A DNA stretch of 64,000 bases from Verticiella alkaliphila. Its GTDB lineage: Bacteria; Pseudomonadota; Gammaproteobacteria; Burkholderiales; Burkholderiaceae_B. Positions within the stretch are counted from its first letter, which is position 1; each line of letters opens with the position of its first letter. The translations under genes and the position numbers were made by a program. Positions 45,366 through 60,163 of the stretch are shown piece by piece. Where the stretch lies: the NCBI RefSeq assembly GCF_018904615.1, contig NZ_JADCNH010000018.1, forward strand, positions 1 through 64,000. Reading direction: 5' to 3'. Below the pieces are notes generated by a model. The model made no database searches. It was not told where the DNA came from and was given only the letters and a program-made list of their open reading frames with translations.

Positions 45366-46471
45366 TGGCCCGCGAACGTGTCGTGATCGGCTTGTCGGGT
45401 GGCGTGGATTCGTCGGTCTCCGCCTGGCTGCTCAAGCAGCAGGGCTACGAGGTTATCGGTCTGTTCATGAAGAACTGGGAAGACGACGACGACTCCGAGT
45501 ATTGCTCCACGCGCCAGGATTGGCTGGATGCAGCCAGCGTGGCCGACGTCATCGGCATCGACATCGAGGCCGTGAACTTCGCCGCCGAGTACAAGGATCG
45601 CGTCTTCGCCGAATTCCTGCGGGAGTACTCCGCGGGCCGCACGCCCAATCCTGACGTGCTGTGCAATGCCGAGATCAAGTTCAAGGCCTTCCTCGATCAC
45701 GCCATGCGCATGGGCGCGGAGCGCATCGCCACGGGGCACTACGCCCGGGTGCGCCACGTGGAGTCGGGTCCGCAGGCGGGACAGGTGCAGTTGCTCAAGG
45801 CGCTGGACGGCACGAAGGACCAGAGCTACTTCCTGCATCGCCTGAACCAGGCTCAACTCGCGCGCACGCTCTTTCCGCTGGGCGAGACGCCTAAATCCGA
45901 GGTGCGCCGGCTTGCCCGCGAGATCGGCCTGCCCAACGCGGCCAAGAAGGATTCGACGGGTATCTGCTTCATCGGCGAGCGGCCGTTCCAGGAGTTCCTG
46001 AACCGTTACCTGCCGACCAAGCCAGGCCCGATCCTGACCGACGATGGCCGTGAAGTGGGCAAGCACGACGGCCTGGCGTTCTACACGCTTGGCCAGCGCA
46101 AGGGCCTGGGCATCGGCGGCGTGAAGGGCCGTCAGGCCGAGGACGGCACGGCGCTCGCCTGGTACACCGCGCGCAAGGATCTGGCGAACAATGTCCTGTA
46201 CGTGGTGCAGGGACACGATCACCCCTGGCTGTTGTCGGGCGAATTGCAGGCCCAGGACGCGAGCTGGGTGGCGGGGGCGCCGCCCGAAGCGGGCCACTAC
46301 GGTGCGAAGACGCGTTACCGGCAGCCAGATGCCGGGTGTTCGCTGCTCGATGGGGCGGGCGACGGCCGCTTTGCGCTGCGTTTCGATGAGCCGCAGTGGG
46401 CGGTGACGCCGGGGCAGTCGGCCGTGTTGTATGACGGGGATGTGTGCCTGGGTGGCGGGATCATCGCCTGA
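45365..46471 (+). CDS. mnmA: MnmA, tRNA-specific 2-thiouridylase
   Basis: A 368-residue enzyme that sulphurates U34 of tRNA-Lys, -Glu and -Gln. The PP-loop for adenylation is [18 protein letters not shown]; the two catalytic cysteines lie in [12 protein letters not shown] and [13 protein letters not shown]. The C-terminal beta-barrel is intact. The first base of its ATG is shared with the Nudix stop (TGATG at 45363-45367), so the pair is coupled. Immediately downstream lies a hairpin-rich repeat that could also act as the transcript end. Confidence 0.97.
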   Translation: MARERVVIGLSGGVDSSVSAWLLKQQGYEVIGLFMKNWEDDDDSEYCSTRQDWLDAASVADVIGIDIEAVNFAAEYKDRVFAEFLREYSAGRTPNPDVLCNAEIKFKAFLDHAMRMGAERIATGHYARVRHVESGPQAGQVQLLKALDGTKDQSYFLHRLNQAQLARTLFPLGETPKSEVRRLAREIGLPNAAKKDSTGICFIGERPFQEFLNRYLPTKPGPILTDDGREVGKHDGLAFYTLGQRKGLGIGGVKGRQAEDGTALAWYTARKDLANNVLYVVQGHDHPWLLSGELQAQDASWVAGAPPEAGHYGAKTRYRQPDAGCSLLDGAGDGRFALRFDEPQWAVTPGQSAVLYDGDVCLGGGIIA

Positions 46472-46502
46472 TTCGCTGCAGCGATATCTGAGTTCTTGAG
46501 GC

Positions 46503-46732
46503 GCCGTCGGTGCGGGTGCGCTGGGCGGGGCCGGTCGCGCGGCCGGGCCTGAACGGCCCGGCTGCCCTCTCGCTCCGGGGGTCGTGACGGGCGGTCGGCG
46601 AACTCGGAGGGTGGACAGTCCCCCGGACTGTCCACACCCGCCTCCTCAGACATCGCCTCCCTTGCCTCCCGTCACGACCCCCTGCGCTCGGCGCGCTCCA
46701 ACGGCCCCGCCCAGCGCACCCGCCCCGACGGC
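46503..46732. repeat. 230-bp palindromic element, left copy
   Basis: A nested hairpin element. The outer arms are 31 bp (46503-46533 and 46702-46732, one mismatch); the middle stem is 15 bp (46577-46591 and 46668-46682, perfect); the apical stem is 11 bp with loop CCC (GTGGACAGTCC 46611-46621, GGACTGTCCAC 46625-46635). A side hairpin, GCCGGGCC/GGCCCGGC (46542-46549/46555-46562), sits on the left arm. The same four stems occur at identical offsets, in opposite orientation, in the element at 46954-47183. Just outside lies TGAGTTCTTGAG (46489-46500). No open frame with coding character is seen; I call it a non-coding repeat, possibly a MITE-like element or a structured RNA. Confidence 0.82.
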
Positions 46733-46953
46733 TCAGGCACATGCTGAGTCGGAAGAGGGCCTGACCCAGTGGCAAGTGATTCTGCCCCACTCGCACCCGC
46801 CCGCATTTGCGGCCCATGCAGCACGCTGTTGATTGCAGCCATATGGCTCGCATGGGCGACGACGTCATGCCAATGAGACCCAAGTCCATGCCTGTTAAGC
46901 ACGGCGCCCCTGCGCGCTTCACCGTCCACGACCTCACGCCTCTCAATGACGGA
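46733..46953. other. Spacer between the two palindromic elements, no gene seen
   Basis: 221 bp with no recognisable coding sequence, promoter or RNA. A weak dyad, GCTCAG/CTGAG, lies at its left end (46731-46747). The two inner flanks of the elements do not resemble each other, unlike the outer flanks. Confidence 0.5.
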
Positions 46954-47183
46954 GGCCTCGTGCAGGGTCACGGCCGTGGGGCCGTCGGAGTGCGCCGAGC
47001 GTAGGGTGTCAGGACGGGAGGCAAGGATGGCGATGTTTGAGGAGGCGGGTGTGGACAGTCCAGTGGACTGTCCACCCTCCGAGTTCGCCATCCGCCCGTC
47101 CTGATACCCGGAGCGAGAGGGTAGCCGGGCCGTGAAGGCCCGGCCGCACGACCGGCCCCACGGCCGTGACCCTGCACGAGGCC
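46954..47183. repeat. 230-bp palindromic element, right copy (inverted)
   Basis: The inverted partner of the element at 46503. The outer arms are a perfect 31-bp inverted repeat (46954-46984 and 47153-47183); the middle stem is 47004-47018 with 47095-47109 (one G-T pair); the apical stem GTGGACAGTCCA/TGGACTGTCCAC (47051-47062/47064-47075) has a 1-base loop. The side hairpin is 47124-47131/47137-47144. Measured from its right end, all stems fall at the same offsets as in the left copy. The outer-arm sequence differs from the left copy at about 14 of 31 positions while pairing is kept. CTTAAGAACTCA (47187-47198) just outside is the counterpart of the left outer flank. Confidence 0.84.
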
Positions 47184-47304
47184 ATACTTAAGAACTCAAT
47201 GCAGTTCTTGATGGCATGAAATCGAGTCAGGAAGCCAAAAAATCAGCGAATCGTTATGGGGTTCTTGGGTAAACCCGAATGCAAAACCCCGATCCATGTG
47301 AAAA

Positions 47305-47323
47305 AATGAACTCAGTGTTCATT
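47305..47323 (+). promoter_or_regulatory. Candidate IclR-type operator
   Basis: AATGAAC (47305-47311) and GTTCATT (47317-47323) form a perfect 7-bp inverted repeat with spacer TCAGT, 15 bp ahead of the FAD oxidoreductase ATG at 47338. The size and TGAAC-N5-GTTCA form fit sites of IclR-family regulators, one of which (48831) is the next gene. The surrounding 150 bp are clearly A/T-richer than the neighbourhood. Confidence 0.6.
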
Positions 47324-47337
47324 TAAAGGCCTGGATC

Positions 47338-48759
47338 ATGAAGACCATCGTGCGCAGTGACGAACGCATCCTCACGTCGGACATCTTCGACCGCGATCGC
47401 AAGGAAGAGCGTCAGGACCTGGGCGCGTGGCAGGAGCCAGGGCGCTCGGTGCCCATCTATCGTCGCTGCGGCGTGCTGGTCGTGGGCGGCGGGCCTTCCG
47501 GGACGGCGGCAGCCGCCGCTGCTGCGAAAGAAGGCGCGGACGTGGTGCTGCTCGAGCGCTACAACCACCTGGGCGGGCTGTCCACCGGCGGGCTCGTGAT
47601 CTGGATCGACCGGATGACCGATTGGGAAGGCAAGCTCGTCATCCGCGGCTTCGCGGAAGAGCTCTTCGATCGTCTGCCCGCCGACGCCGTCGCTGGCCCG
47701 TCCCGCGCAGATTGGGGCTCGCGAGACACCGGCAAGGCCGGATACTGGTCCAATCGCACCGCGGCCTATCACGGCGTCGTCACATGGTCACCCACCATCG
47801 ACCCCGAGCGGCTGAAGCTCCTGTCCCAGGAAATCGTGCTTGAGCGGAATGTGAAGCTCGTCTATCACAGCTGGGCGGCCGTGCCGATCGTTGAGGGCGG
47901 CAAGGTCAAGGGCGTGGTCTTCGAGAGCAAGGAAGGCCGCATGGCCATCATGGCCGACGTTGTCGTGGATGCGACCGGCGATGGTGACGTCTTCGCCCGG
48001 GCCGGTGCCGATTTCGAGAACGACATCGAAGAAGGCGACGTCCACCACTGCATGAACACCGCCTGGCTGTTCGGCGGTGTGGACATGAATCGCTGGATCG
48101 ACTTCAAGACCGGCCAACCCGACCAGCACGCCGAGTTCATGGCGCGTGGGCGCAACGAGCTTGGCCTCTTCGAGCGCCCGTTCGTGTCGTGGCGCAACGA
48201 CATCGCGCTCTTCATGGGGCCGCGCCAGTCCGGCTATTCGGCGCTGGACGTGGACGATCTCACGGCCGTGGAAGTGCGCTCGCACCGCGCCATGGCCGCG
48301 CACCTCGAGTATTTCCGCAAGCATGCCCCAGGCTTCGAGAGTGCCTACATGCTCTACAGCGCGCCGCAGCTTGGCGTGCGCCATACCCGGCGGTTGAAGG
48401 GCGTGGGCGCGGTACGTCGCAGCCAGTGGCCGGATGGCGTGGCGCTGGGCGACGAAGTAGGCGTGACGCCGGCCGTGTCGCCCAAGTTTCCCAACATCTC
48501 GATTCCGTATGGTGCCCTGGTGCCGGCGCGCCTGGATGGCTTGCTCGCCTGCGGCCGACATGTGTCGTGCGATCCGAACTCACATGGCTTCATGCGCGAG
48601 ATTCCGCAGTGCTGGATCACCGGGCAGGCGGCGGGCACGGCGGCGGCGCTGGCCGTGGCGCAGGGCGTGGCGCCGCGCGATCTGGACGTCGGCACGCTGC
48701 AGGCGGCCTTGTTGCGCCAGGGCGTGTTCGTGCGGCCGCAGACCGAGACGGTGGCATGA
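47338..48759 (+). CDS. FAD-dependent oxidoreductase, substrate unknown
   Basis: A 473-residue flavoprotein of the FAD_oxidored type. The dinucleotide fold is VLVVGGGPSGTAAAAAAAKE, with ADVVLLERYNHLGGLSTGGL after it, then DVVVDATGDGDVFARAGADF and the C-terminal FAD contact ACGRHVSCDPNSHGFMREIP. Proteins of this type oxidise or desaturate organic acids and related compounds; the exact reaction cannot be read from sequence. AAAGG precedes the ATG. It is the first gene of a unit with an IclR regulator and the two aconitase X subunits, so a role in the same catabolic route is likely. Confidence 0.83.
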   Translation: MKTIVRSDERILTSDIFDRDRKEERQDLGAWQEPGRSVPIYRRCGVLVVGGGPSGTAAAAAAAKEGADVVLLERYNHLGGLSTGGLVIWIDRMTDWEGKLVIRGFAEELFDRLPADAVAGPSRADWGSRDTGKAGYWSNRTAAYHGVVTWSPTIDPERLKLLSQEIVLERNVKLVYHSWAAVPIVEGGKVKGVVFESKEGRMAIMADVVVDATGDGDVFARAGADFENDIEEGDVHHCMNTAWLFGGVDMNRWIDFKTGQPDQHAEFMARGRNELGLFERPFVSWRNDIALFMGPRQSGYSALDVDDLTAVEVRSHRAMAAHLEYFRKHAPGFESAYMLYSAPQLGVRHTRRLKGVGAVRRSQWPDGVALGDEVGVTPAVSPKFPNISIPYGALVPARLDGLLACGRHVSCDPNSHGFMREIPQCWITGQAAGTAAALAVAQGVAPRDLDVGTLQAALLRQGVFVRPQTETVA

Positions 48760-48830
48760 TGCGGGCTTTGCCTTCGGGGTGGCTCCGCCAGCTGGCGGGG
48801 GCGCGCCTTGGCTGCTGAGGAGAATCTGCC

Positions 48831-49658
48831 ATGGCGCAAAGCCTGAAAGTCGTCGACGACACCGTGAGTGCACCGCCCGCCAAGGGCGATACCGTGAGTG
48901 CGCTCGAACGCGGCATCGGCATCCTGCGCTGCTTCACCGAGCAGGTGCCGGTCCTTTCCTATGTCGAGCTCGAGCGTGCCACTGGCATCCCCCGGCCTAC
49001 GGTGGTGCGGCTGGTAGCCACCCTGATGGCCCAGGGCCTGCTGCGGCATGCGCCTGGCGGCGAGCGCTTCATGCTGGGGGCCGGCATCGTGTCGCTCGCG
49101 CGCGTGTTCCTGTCGTCGCTCGACGTTCGCGCCGTGGCGCGTGGCCCCATGCAGGCATTGGCCGACGAATTGGGTGGCTCGGTGTATCTGGCCATTCGCG
49201 AAGGGCTGGACATGGTGCTCATCGAGGCCTGCCGCTCGCGCTCGTCGCTGCTCACGCCGCGCCTGGACGTGGGCTCGCGCGCGCCGCTCGCAAGCTCGGC
49301 GCTGGGCCGTGCGTGCCTGATCGCCTTGCCCGCCGCGCAACGCCAGCACCTGCTCGATTCGCTCGCGATGGGGCGGGGTGCCGACTGGGTGCAGTCATCC
49401 TCGGCGCTGGCTCCGGCGCTGGCGGCAGGCCGTGCGGCAGGCTACTGCCTGTCGATTGGCGAATTCCATCGCGACATCAATTCCGTGGCCGTGCCCGTCG
49501 TGGACGCGCAGGGCGACGTCATGGCCGTGAACTTTGGCGGCGCCGCGTTCGATTTTCCAGGCGAGCGCCTCACGCGCGATGTCGCCCCACGCATCGTGGC
49601 GCTGGCCGAGGCCATTGCCCAACAGATCGGCGGGCGCGTCGCTGTCGCGCCCGATTGA
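48831..49658 (+). CDS. IclR-family transcriptional regulator
   Basis: A 275-residue regulator: N-terminal winged helix (SALERGIGILRCFTEQVPVL, ELERATGIPRPTVVRLVATL, then GGERFMLGAGIVSLARVFL) and a C-terminal effector domain (EGLDMVLIEACRSRSSLLTP, SALGRACLIALPAAQ, GEFHRDINSVAVPVVD). IclR proteins bind small organic ligands and control degradation operons. It sits inside the unit it probably controls, between the oxidoreductase and aconitase X genes. The palindrome at 47305 is a natural target. Confidence 0.93.
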   Translation: MAQSLKVVDDTVSAPPAKGDTVSALERGIGILRCFTEQVPVLSYVELERATGIPRPTVVRLVATLMAQGLLRHAPGGERFMLGAGIVSLARVFLSSLDVRAVARGPMQALADELGGSVYLAIREGLDMVLIEACRSRSSLLTPRLDVGSRAPLASSALGRACLIALPAAQRQHLLDSLAMGRGADWVQSSSALAPALAAGRAAGYCLSIGEFHRDINSVAVPVVDAQGDVMAVNFGGAAFDFPGERLTRDVAPRIVALAEAIAQQIGGRVAVAPD

Positions 49659-49674
49659 TACCCAGGAGACCCGC

Positions 49675-50958
49675 ATGCAACTGACCGACGACGAAAAGGC
49701 CATGCGCGATGGCCGGGATGGCCGCGCCGTGGCGCGCGCCATGGACTTGCTGACGCGCTATGGCGAAGCGCTGGGCGCCGAGCGACTGGTCGAGACGCGT
49801 AACGTCACGGGCACCGTGACCGCAACGACGCCGTTCATGCGGGACTTCGCCGAGCAACGCGGCGGCATGGATGCCGTCTTCAGCGAATTCAGCCTGGACA
49901 GCGATGAAGTGGTCGAGATCCCGCGCGTGAAGACCTTCACGAGCCATCTGCAGCTGGGCTTCGATCCGAACGAGCCCGAGCGCATGGGAGTATCGGAGGA
50001 GACTGTCACCTTCTACCGCAAGAGCGAAGCCTTTGCTGGGCGCATGGGCGTGCAGCTCATGAACACCTGTACGCCGTATCAGGTGGGCAACGTGCCCACG
50101 CGCGGCGAGCACTGCGCGTGGATGGAGTCGTCGGCGGTGATCTACTGCAACGGGGTGCTGGGGGCACGCACCAATACCGAAGGTCGCGAGAGTGTGGGGG
50201 CGGCGATGTTGACGAGCCGCATTCCGTACTGGGGCTACCATCTGGATGAGAATCGTCTCGGTACTCACCGCATCGAGCTCGATGTGCCGGTAGAGAGCAC
50301 GGCGGATTGGGGCATGCTCGGCTACTACGTGGGCGAAGTCGTGCAGGACAAGGTGCCCGTGGTCGATGGCGTGCGGGCCGTGCCCAACCTGCAGCGTCTG
50401 AAGCATTTCGGCGCAGCGGCCGCCTCGTCCGGCGGGGTCGAAATGTACCACCTGGTGGGCATCACGCCTGAAGCCAACACGTTCGAGCAGGCAATCGGGA
50501 AGCGTCGCGCGGTGCCGACCCTGCGCTACGGCGCGGCCGAGCGGCGCGCGGTGTATGAGCGCCTGAATGCCAATGGCAACCGCACCGAGGTGGACTACGT
50601 GATGCTGGGGTGCCCGCATTACACCATCGAGCAGATCTGGGAAGCCTCGGTGCTGCTCGAGGGCCGGCGCGTGCACGAGAACTGTGAGCTCTGGATCTTC
50701 ACCCCGCGCGCCATCAAGACGCTCGCCGACCAGAACGGCTATACCAAGATCATCGAAGACGCCGGCGGGCACATCTTCTCGGACAGTTGCTCGGCCATGA
50801 GCCGCGCGGTGCCCAAGGATACGCGGGTGGTGGCGATGGATTCGGCCAAGCAGGCGCACTACCTGCCGGCGATCCTGGGTGTGGAGGCCTGGTTCGGGTC
50901 CACCGCTGACTGCATCGATGCGGCCTGCTCGGGCCGCTGGGACGGGAGGCTGGCATGA
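49675..50958 (+). CDS. Aconitase X catalytic subunit (AcnX, DUF521)
   Basis: A 427-residue AcnX large subunit. Three conserved cysteines that can hold an iron-sulphur cluster occur in LMNTCTPYQVG, VMLGCPHYTIEQIW and IFSDSCSAMS. GARTNTEGRESVGAAMLTSR and SSAVIYCNGVLG are other conserved blocks. Characterised AcnX enzymes dehydrate cis-3-hydroxy-L-proline (bacteria) or mevalonate 5-phosphate (archaea). The neighbours lack proline racemase or pyrroline reductase genes, so the substrate is not evident. ATG 49675 follows CCAGGAGAC. The stop overlaps the small-subunit start (50955). Confidence 0.92.
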   Translation: MQLTDDEKAMRDGRDGRAVARAMDLLTRYGEALGAERLVETRNVTGTVTATTPFMRDFAEQRGGMDAVFSEFSLDSDEVVEIPRVKTFTSHLQLGFDPNEPERMGVSEETVTFYRKSEAFAGRMGVQLMNTCTPYQVGNVPTRGEHCAWMESSAVIYCNGVLGARTNTEGRESVGAAMLTSRIPYWGYHLDENRLGTHRIELDVPVESTADWGMLGYYVGEVVQDKVPVVDGVRAVPNLQRLKHFGAAAASSGGVEMYHLVGITPEANTFEQAIGKRRAVPTLRYGAAERRAVYERLNANGNRTEVDYVMLGCPHYTIEQIWEASVLLEGRRVHENCELWIFTPRAIKTLADQNGYTKIIEDAGGHIFSDSCSAMSRAVPKDTRVVAMDSAKQAHYLPAILGVEAWFGSTADCIDAACSGRWDGRLA

Positions 50959-51509
50959 CGGTGCAGGGATCCGAAGACAGCGTGACACCGTCGGCGTTGG
51001 CGAACGTAGCGGTGGCGAAGCAGGGCGGGCCAGACCACGCTGGCGCCGCAGCCACAGCTGAGGCCGGGGCCATGTCAACCCTGCGTCCTCCGGGGCCGCC
51101 GGTGCTGCGCCTCACCGGCCGCAAAGTCGTGGGTGGCGTGGCCGAGGGCGAAGCCCTGGTCACGCACGATCACGTCTCCGGGTGGGGCGGCGTCGATGCG
51201 CGCACCGGCACCATCGTCGAGACCCACCACGAGCTGCGCGGGCAGAGTTTTGCCGGGAAGGTGCTGGTCTTTCCCGGCGCCAAGGGCTCCTCGGGATGGT
51301 CTGCCACGTTCCACTTGGCACGCCTGATGCACAAGGCACCGGCGGCCATGGTGTTCACGGAGATGACCACCAAGATCGCCTTGGGTGCGGTGGTCACGCG
51401 GGCCCCGGCACTCACCGATTTCGACCAGGATCCGATCGAACTCATTCGCACGGGCGACTGGGTGCGCGTGGACGCGGATGCCGGCGTTCTGGAAGTGTAT
51501 CGGCGCTGA
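50955..51509 (+). CDS. Aconitase X small (swivel) subunit (DUF126)
   Basis: A 184-residue protein whose last 135 residues form the AcnX swivel domain: GRKVVGGVAEGEALVTHDHV, GWGGVDARTGTIVETHHELR, VLVFPGAKGSSGWSATFHLA (the conserved Ser loop). The first 40 residues (rich in Ala, Gly, Ser) look disordered and are not part of the family; ATG 51072 (MSTLRPPGPPVL) would give a 145-residue protein of typical size. ATG 50955, which overlaps the catalytic-subunit stop, is kept because of the coupling. The two subunits should form one enzyme. Confidence 0.9.
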   Translation: MTVQGSEDSVTPSALANVAVAKQGGPDHAGAAATAEAGAMSTLRPPGPPVLRLTGRKVVGGVAEGEALVTHDHVSGWGGVDARTGTIVETHHELRGQSFAGKVLVFPGAKGSSGWSATFHLARLMHKAPAAMVFTEMTTKIALGAVVTRAPALTDFDQDPIELIRTGDWVRVDADAGVLEVYRR

Positions 51510-51644
51510 TCGATACGCCGTGGGTGGCGCGATGAGGCTGCGATAGGACGCAGGGCGCGACAGGGCTGTCGGGCCATGGCCTGCGGTTGACCCTGTCATG
51601 CGCGTCGGGCCATAGTGCGGGCATTCCTGTCTCCAAGGTGGCCC

Positions 51645-56993
<5,349 letters not shown>

Positions 56994-57104
56994 GCTTCAT
57001 CGATGCGCGGCGAGTGCCGCAGGTACAATCGCGCCAACGCCTATCGGGCGGGCCTGGCTCACGCTGCCCGCCGCCGTTTTTTCTGAAAAGCTATCCGGGA
57101 CTGA

Positions 57105-58397
<1,293 letters not shown>

Positions 58398-58420
58398 TCG
58401 CAGACACGGGCGTTTCATCC

Positions 58421-58738
58421 ATGCGCACCATCGTGCTTGGCCTGGTCGTTGCCCTCGCGCTCATTCAGTACCCACTGTGGTGGGGCAAGGGCGGCTGGCT
58501 TCGCGTGTGGGAAATGGAGCGCCAAGTGGACGCCCAGCGCGATCTGAACGACGGCCTGCGGCTGCGCAATGCGGCGCTGCAGGCCGAGGTGCGCGATCTG
58601 CAGACGGGCACCGATGCCATCGAGGAACGGGCCCGGCAGGAACTGGGCCTCGTCAGTCAGGACGAGCTCTTCGTCCAGTTCGTCGACGGTAATGCGGAGC
58701 TGCGCGAGGCGCCGGCGCAACAACCGCAGCGCCGCTGA
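58421..58738 (+). CDS. ftsB: FtsB, divisome protein
   Basis: A 105-residue bitopic protein: short cytoplasmic tail, one membrane helix ([20 protein letters not shown]), and a heptad-like periplasmic coiled coil ([20 protein letters not shown], then [26 protein letters not shown]). It forms the FtsQ-FtsB-FtsL complex at the division site. The eno-ftsB order is standard in this group. The ATG at 58421 is preferred to the upstream ATG at 58394 because it starts at the family N-terminus. Confidence 0.94.
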   Translation: MRTIVLGLVVALALIQYPLWWGKGGWLRVWEMERQVDAQRDLNDGLRLRNAALQAEVRDLQTGTDAIEERARQELGLVSQDELFVQFVDGNAELREAPAQQPQRR

Positions 58739-58750
58739 TCATCGGGCTTG

Positions 58751-58772
58751 CGCGAGGCGCATGCGCCTCGCG
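58751..58772. terminator. Palindrome after ftsB (possible terminator)
   Basis: CGCGAGGCGCA (58751-58761) and TGCGCCTCGCG (58762-58772) form a perfect 22-bp palindrome 12 bp after the ftsB stop. There is no T run. Confidence 0.5.
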
Positions 58773-58779
58773 TGACCGT

Positions 58780-58807
58780 TTGAAGCCCAACTAACGACCT
58801 GTATACT
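58780..58807 (+). promoter_or_regulatory. Candidate promoter of the TRAP operon
   Basis: TTGAAG (58780-58785) and TATACT (58802-58807) are separated by 16 bp, giving a good sigma-70 pair about 123 bp ahead of dctP. The leader between contains no gene that I can support. Confidence 0.6.
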
Positions 58808-58930
58808 CCTTCGGACGGGAACGACGATTCCCGACGACAGTGCCGTCGTGCGCGCCCAGCCGCGCCATGCGGTCTTCTCACCGCGTGGGGTGGGCCGCGT
58901 CCCGGCATTTCCGCACACAGAGGAGACAAC

Positions 58931-59962
58931 ATGGCAAGATTCTCGATGAAGGCGTTGGCCGGTATCGCACTGGCTGGCGCTGCGCTTGGCTCGGCCCACG
59001 CGGCAGAAGTCACGCTGCGCTACACCCACTTCTGGCCGTCCGCCTCGCGCGCGCACGCCGAGGTGTTCGAGGCCTGGGGCAAGTCCGTCGAGCAAGCCTC
59101 TGGCGGACGCATCCGCGTCCAGCTCTTTCCCGCGCAGACCTTGGCCAAGGCCGATGGGTCCTACCAGGCCACCGTCAACGGTGTGGCAGATGTGGTGAGT
59201 ACGGCCCAGGGTTACACCGCGGGCCGTTTTCCATTGAGCCAGATCGTCGAATTCCCGGGTCTGGGCACCACCGCGCTGCAGAGTGGCTGCATCCTGCAAT
59301 CCCTGTATGACAAGGGGATGCTCGAGAAGGAATATGCGGACACCAAGGTGCTGTACATGTTCACCACGGGGCCGGGCGTGCTGCATACGCGCGACAAGAG
59401 CGTGCCCAATCCCGATGCGCTGAAGGGCTTGCGCATCCGCAATCCGGCGGCGATCGCGGGCCAAGTGCTGCAGAAGGCCGGCGCACGCAACGTCTCCATG
59501 CCGGCGCCGGAGGCGTACGAGTCCATGCAGCGTGGCGTCATCGACGGCACGGCGTTTCCGTGGGAGGCCATGCAGGTTTTCCGCCTGAATGAACTCGCCA
59601 AGCACCACACGGATGTGCCCATCTACTCGACGATCTTCGTCACGGCGATGAACCAGCGCACCTACGATCGCTTGCCGGACGACCTGAAGAAGGTCATCGA
59701 CGATCACTCGGGGCCCGAGTGGCAGCGCCGGGCGGCGGCCGTGTTCGACGCGCTCGATGTGGAAGGCCGCACCGCTGCGCAGAAGGCGGGCAACGAGATC
59801 ATCACGGTGGACAATCCCATGCAGGATGCCGCCTGGGGTCCGGTGCTCAAGTCCGTCGTCGACGACTACCTGGCCGGTCTCAAGAAGCAGCGCTTGCCGG
59901 GGGCTGAGGTGTACGCCCAGGCGCAGGCGCTGAAGGCGAGCTGTCCGGCCATGGCCAACTGA
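58931..59962 (+). CDS. TRAP transporter substrate-binding protein (DctP family)
   Basis: A 343-residue periplasmic receptor. The signal peptide MKALAGIALAGAALGSAHAA precedes EVTLRYTHFWPSASRAHAEV; GGRIRVQLFPAQTLAKAD and LKGLRIRNPAAIAGQVLQKA are DctP features, the Arg in LRIRNP binding the substrate carboxylate in studied members. The ligand is probably an organic acid or similar anion, but cannot be told here. It begins a TRAP set with dctQ and dctM and is separated from them by 201 bp with two hairpins, which suggests extra synthesis of the receptor. Confidence 0.93.
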   Translation: MARFSMKALAGIALAGAALGSAHAAEVTLRYTHFWPSASRAHAEVFEAWGKSVEQASGGRIRVQLFPAQTLAKADGSYQATVNGVADVVSTAQGYTAGRFPLSQIVEFPGLGTTALQSGCILQSLYDKGMLEKEYADTKVLYMFTTGPGVLHTRDKSVPNPDALKGLRIRNPAAIAGQVLQKAGARNVSMPAPEAYESMQRGVIDGTAFPWEAMQVFRLNELAKHHTDVPIYSTIFVTAMNQRTYDRLPDDLKKVIDDHSGPEWQRRAAAVFDALDVEGRTAAQKAGNEIITVDNPMQDAAWGPVLKSVVDDYLAGLKKQRLPGAEVYAQAQALKASCPAMAN

Positions 59963-60116
59963 TCCTGCCGGCGGCAGAGCCGCTCCCCCGTTTTCACTCG
60001 GGGGCGGCCGCTGGCGACGACGCCCATGCGCCTGCGCGCGGGGGTCTTCTCGCGGTAGGCCGTCCAAGGCAGAATGCTTCCTTTTTTTCGCACGCCGATG
60101 ACACACGTCGCGCCTT

Positions 60117-60138
60117 GACGGCACGGCGGCGTGCCGTC
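60117..60138 (+). promoter_or_regulatory. Hairpin in the dctP-dctQ gap
   Basis: GACGGCACG (60117-60125) and CGTGCCGTC (60130-60138) form a perfect 9-bp stem with loop GCGG, 25 bp before dctQ. A second, bulged stem with CTCCCCCG/CGGGGG lies at 59979-60008, just after dctP. Together they could end or protect part of the transcript. A T-rich run (CTTTTTTT) at about 60081-60088 lies between. No gene is seen in the 201-bp gap. Confidence 0.45.
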
Positions 60139-60163
60139 ATTGCATGGATCTTCCGGGGCCTAG

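Noticed and set aside
46503-47183. A complete insertion sequence or transposon
   Set aside because: There is no transposase frame and no target duplication next to either 230-bp element. A non-autonomous mobile origin remains possible but unproven.
46503-47200. Short open frames in the repeat region (for example with RRVDS or PPPQTS repeats in several frames)
   Set aside because: The frames repeat because the DNA elements repeat, lack start signals, and sit across hairpin stems. They are better explained as non-coding.
46471-47337. CRISPR array suggested by the repeated palindromes
   Set aside because: There are only two large copies in opposite orientation, with no regular spacers and no cas genes in the window.
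57024-57029. Promoter for eno
   Set aside because: TACAAT is a fair -10, but no matching -35 lies at the right distance; read-through from pyrG-kdsA is equally likely, so it is not listed as a feature.
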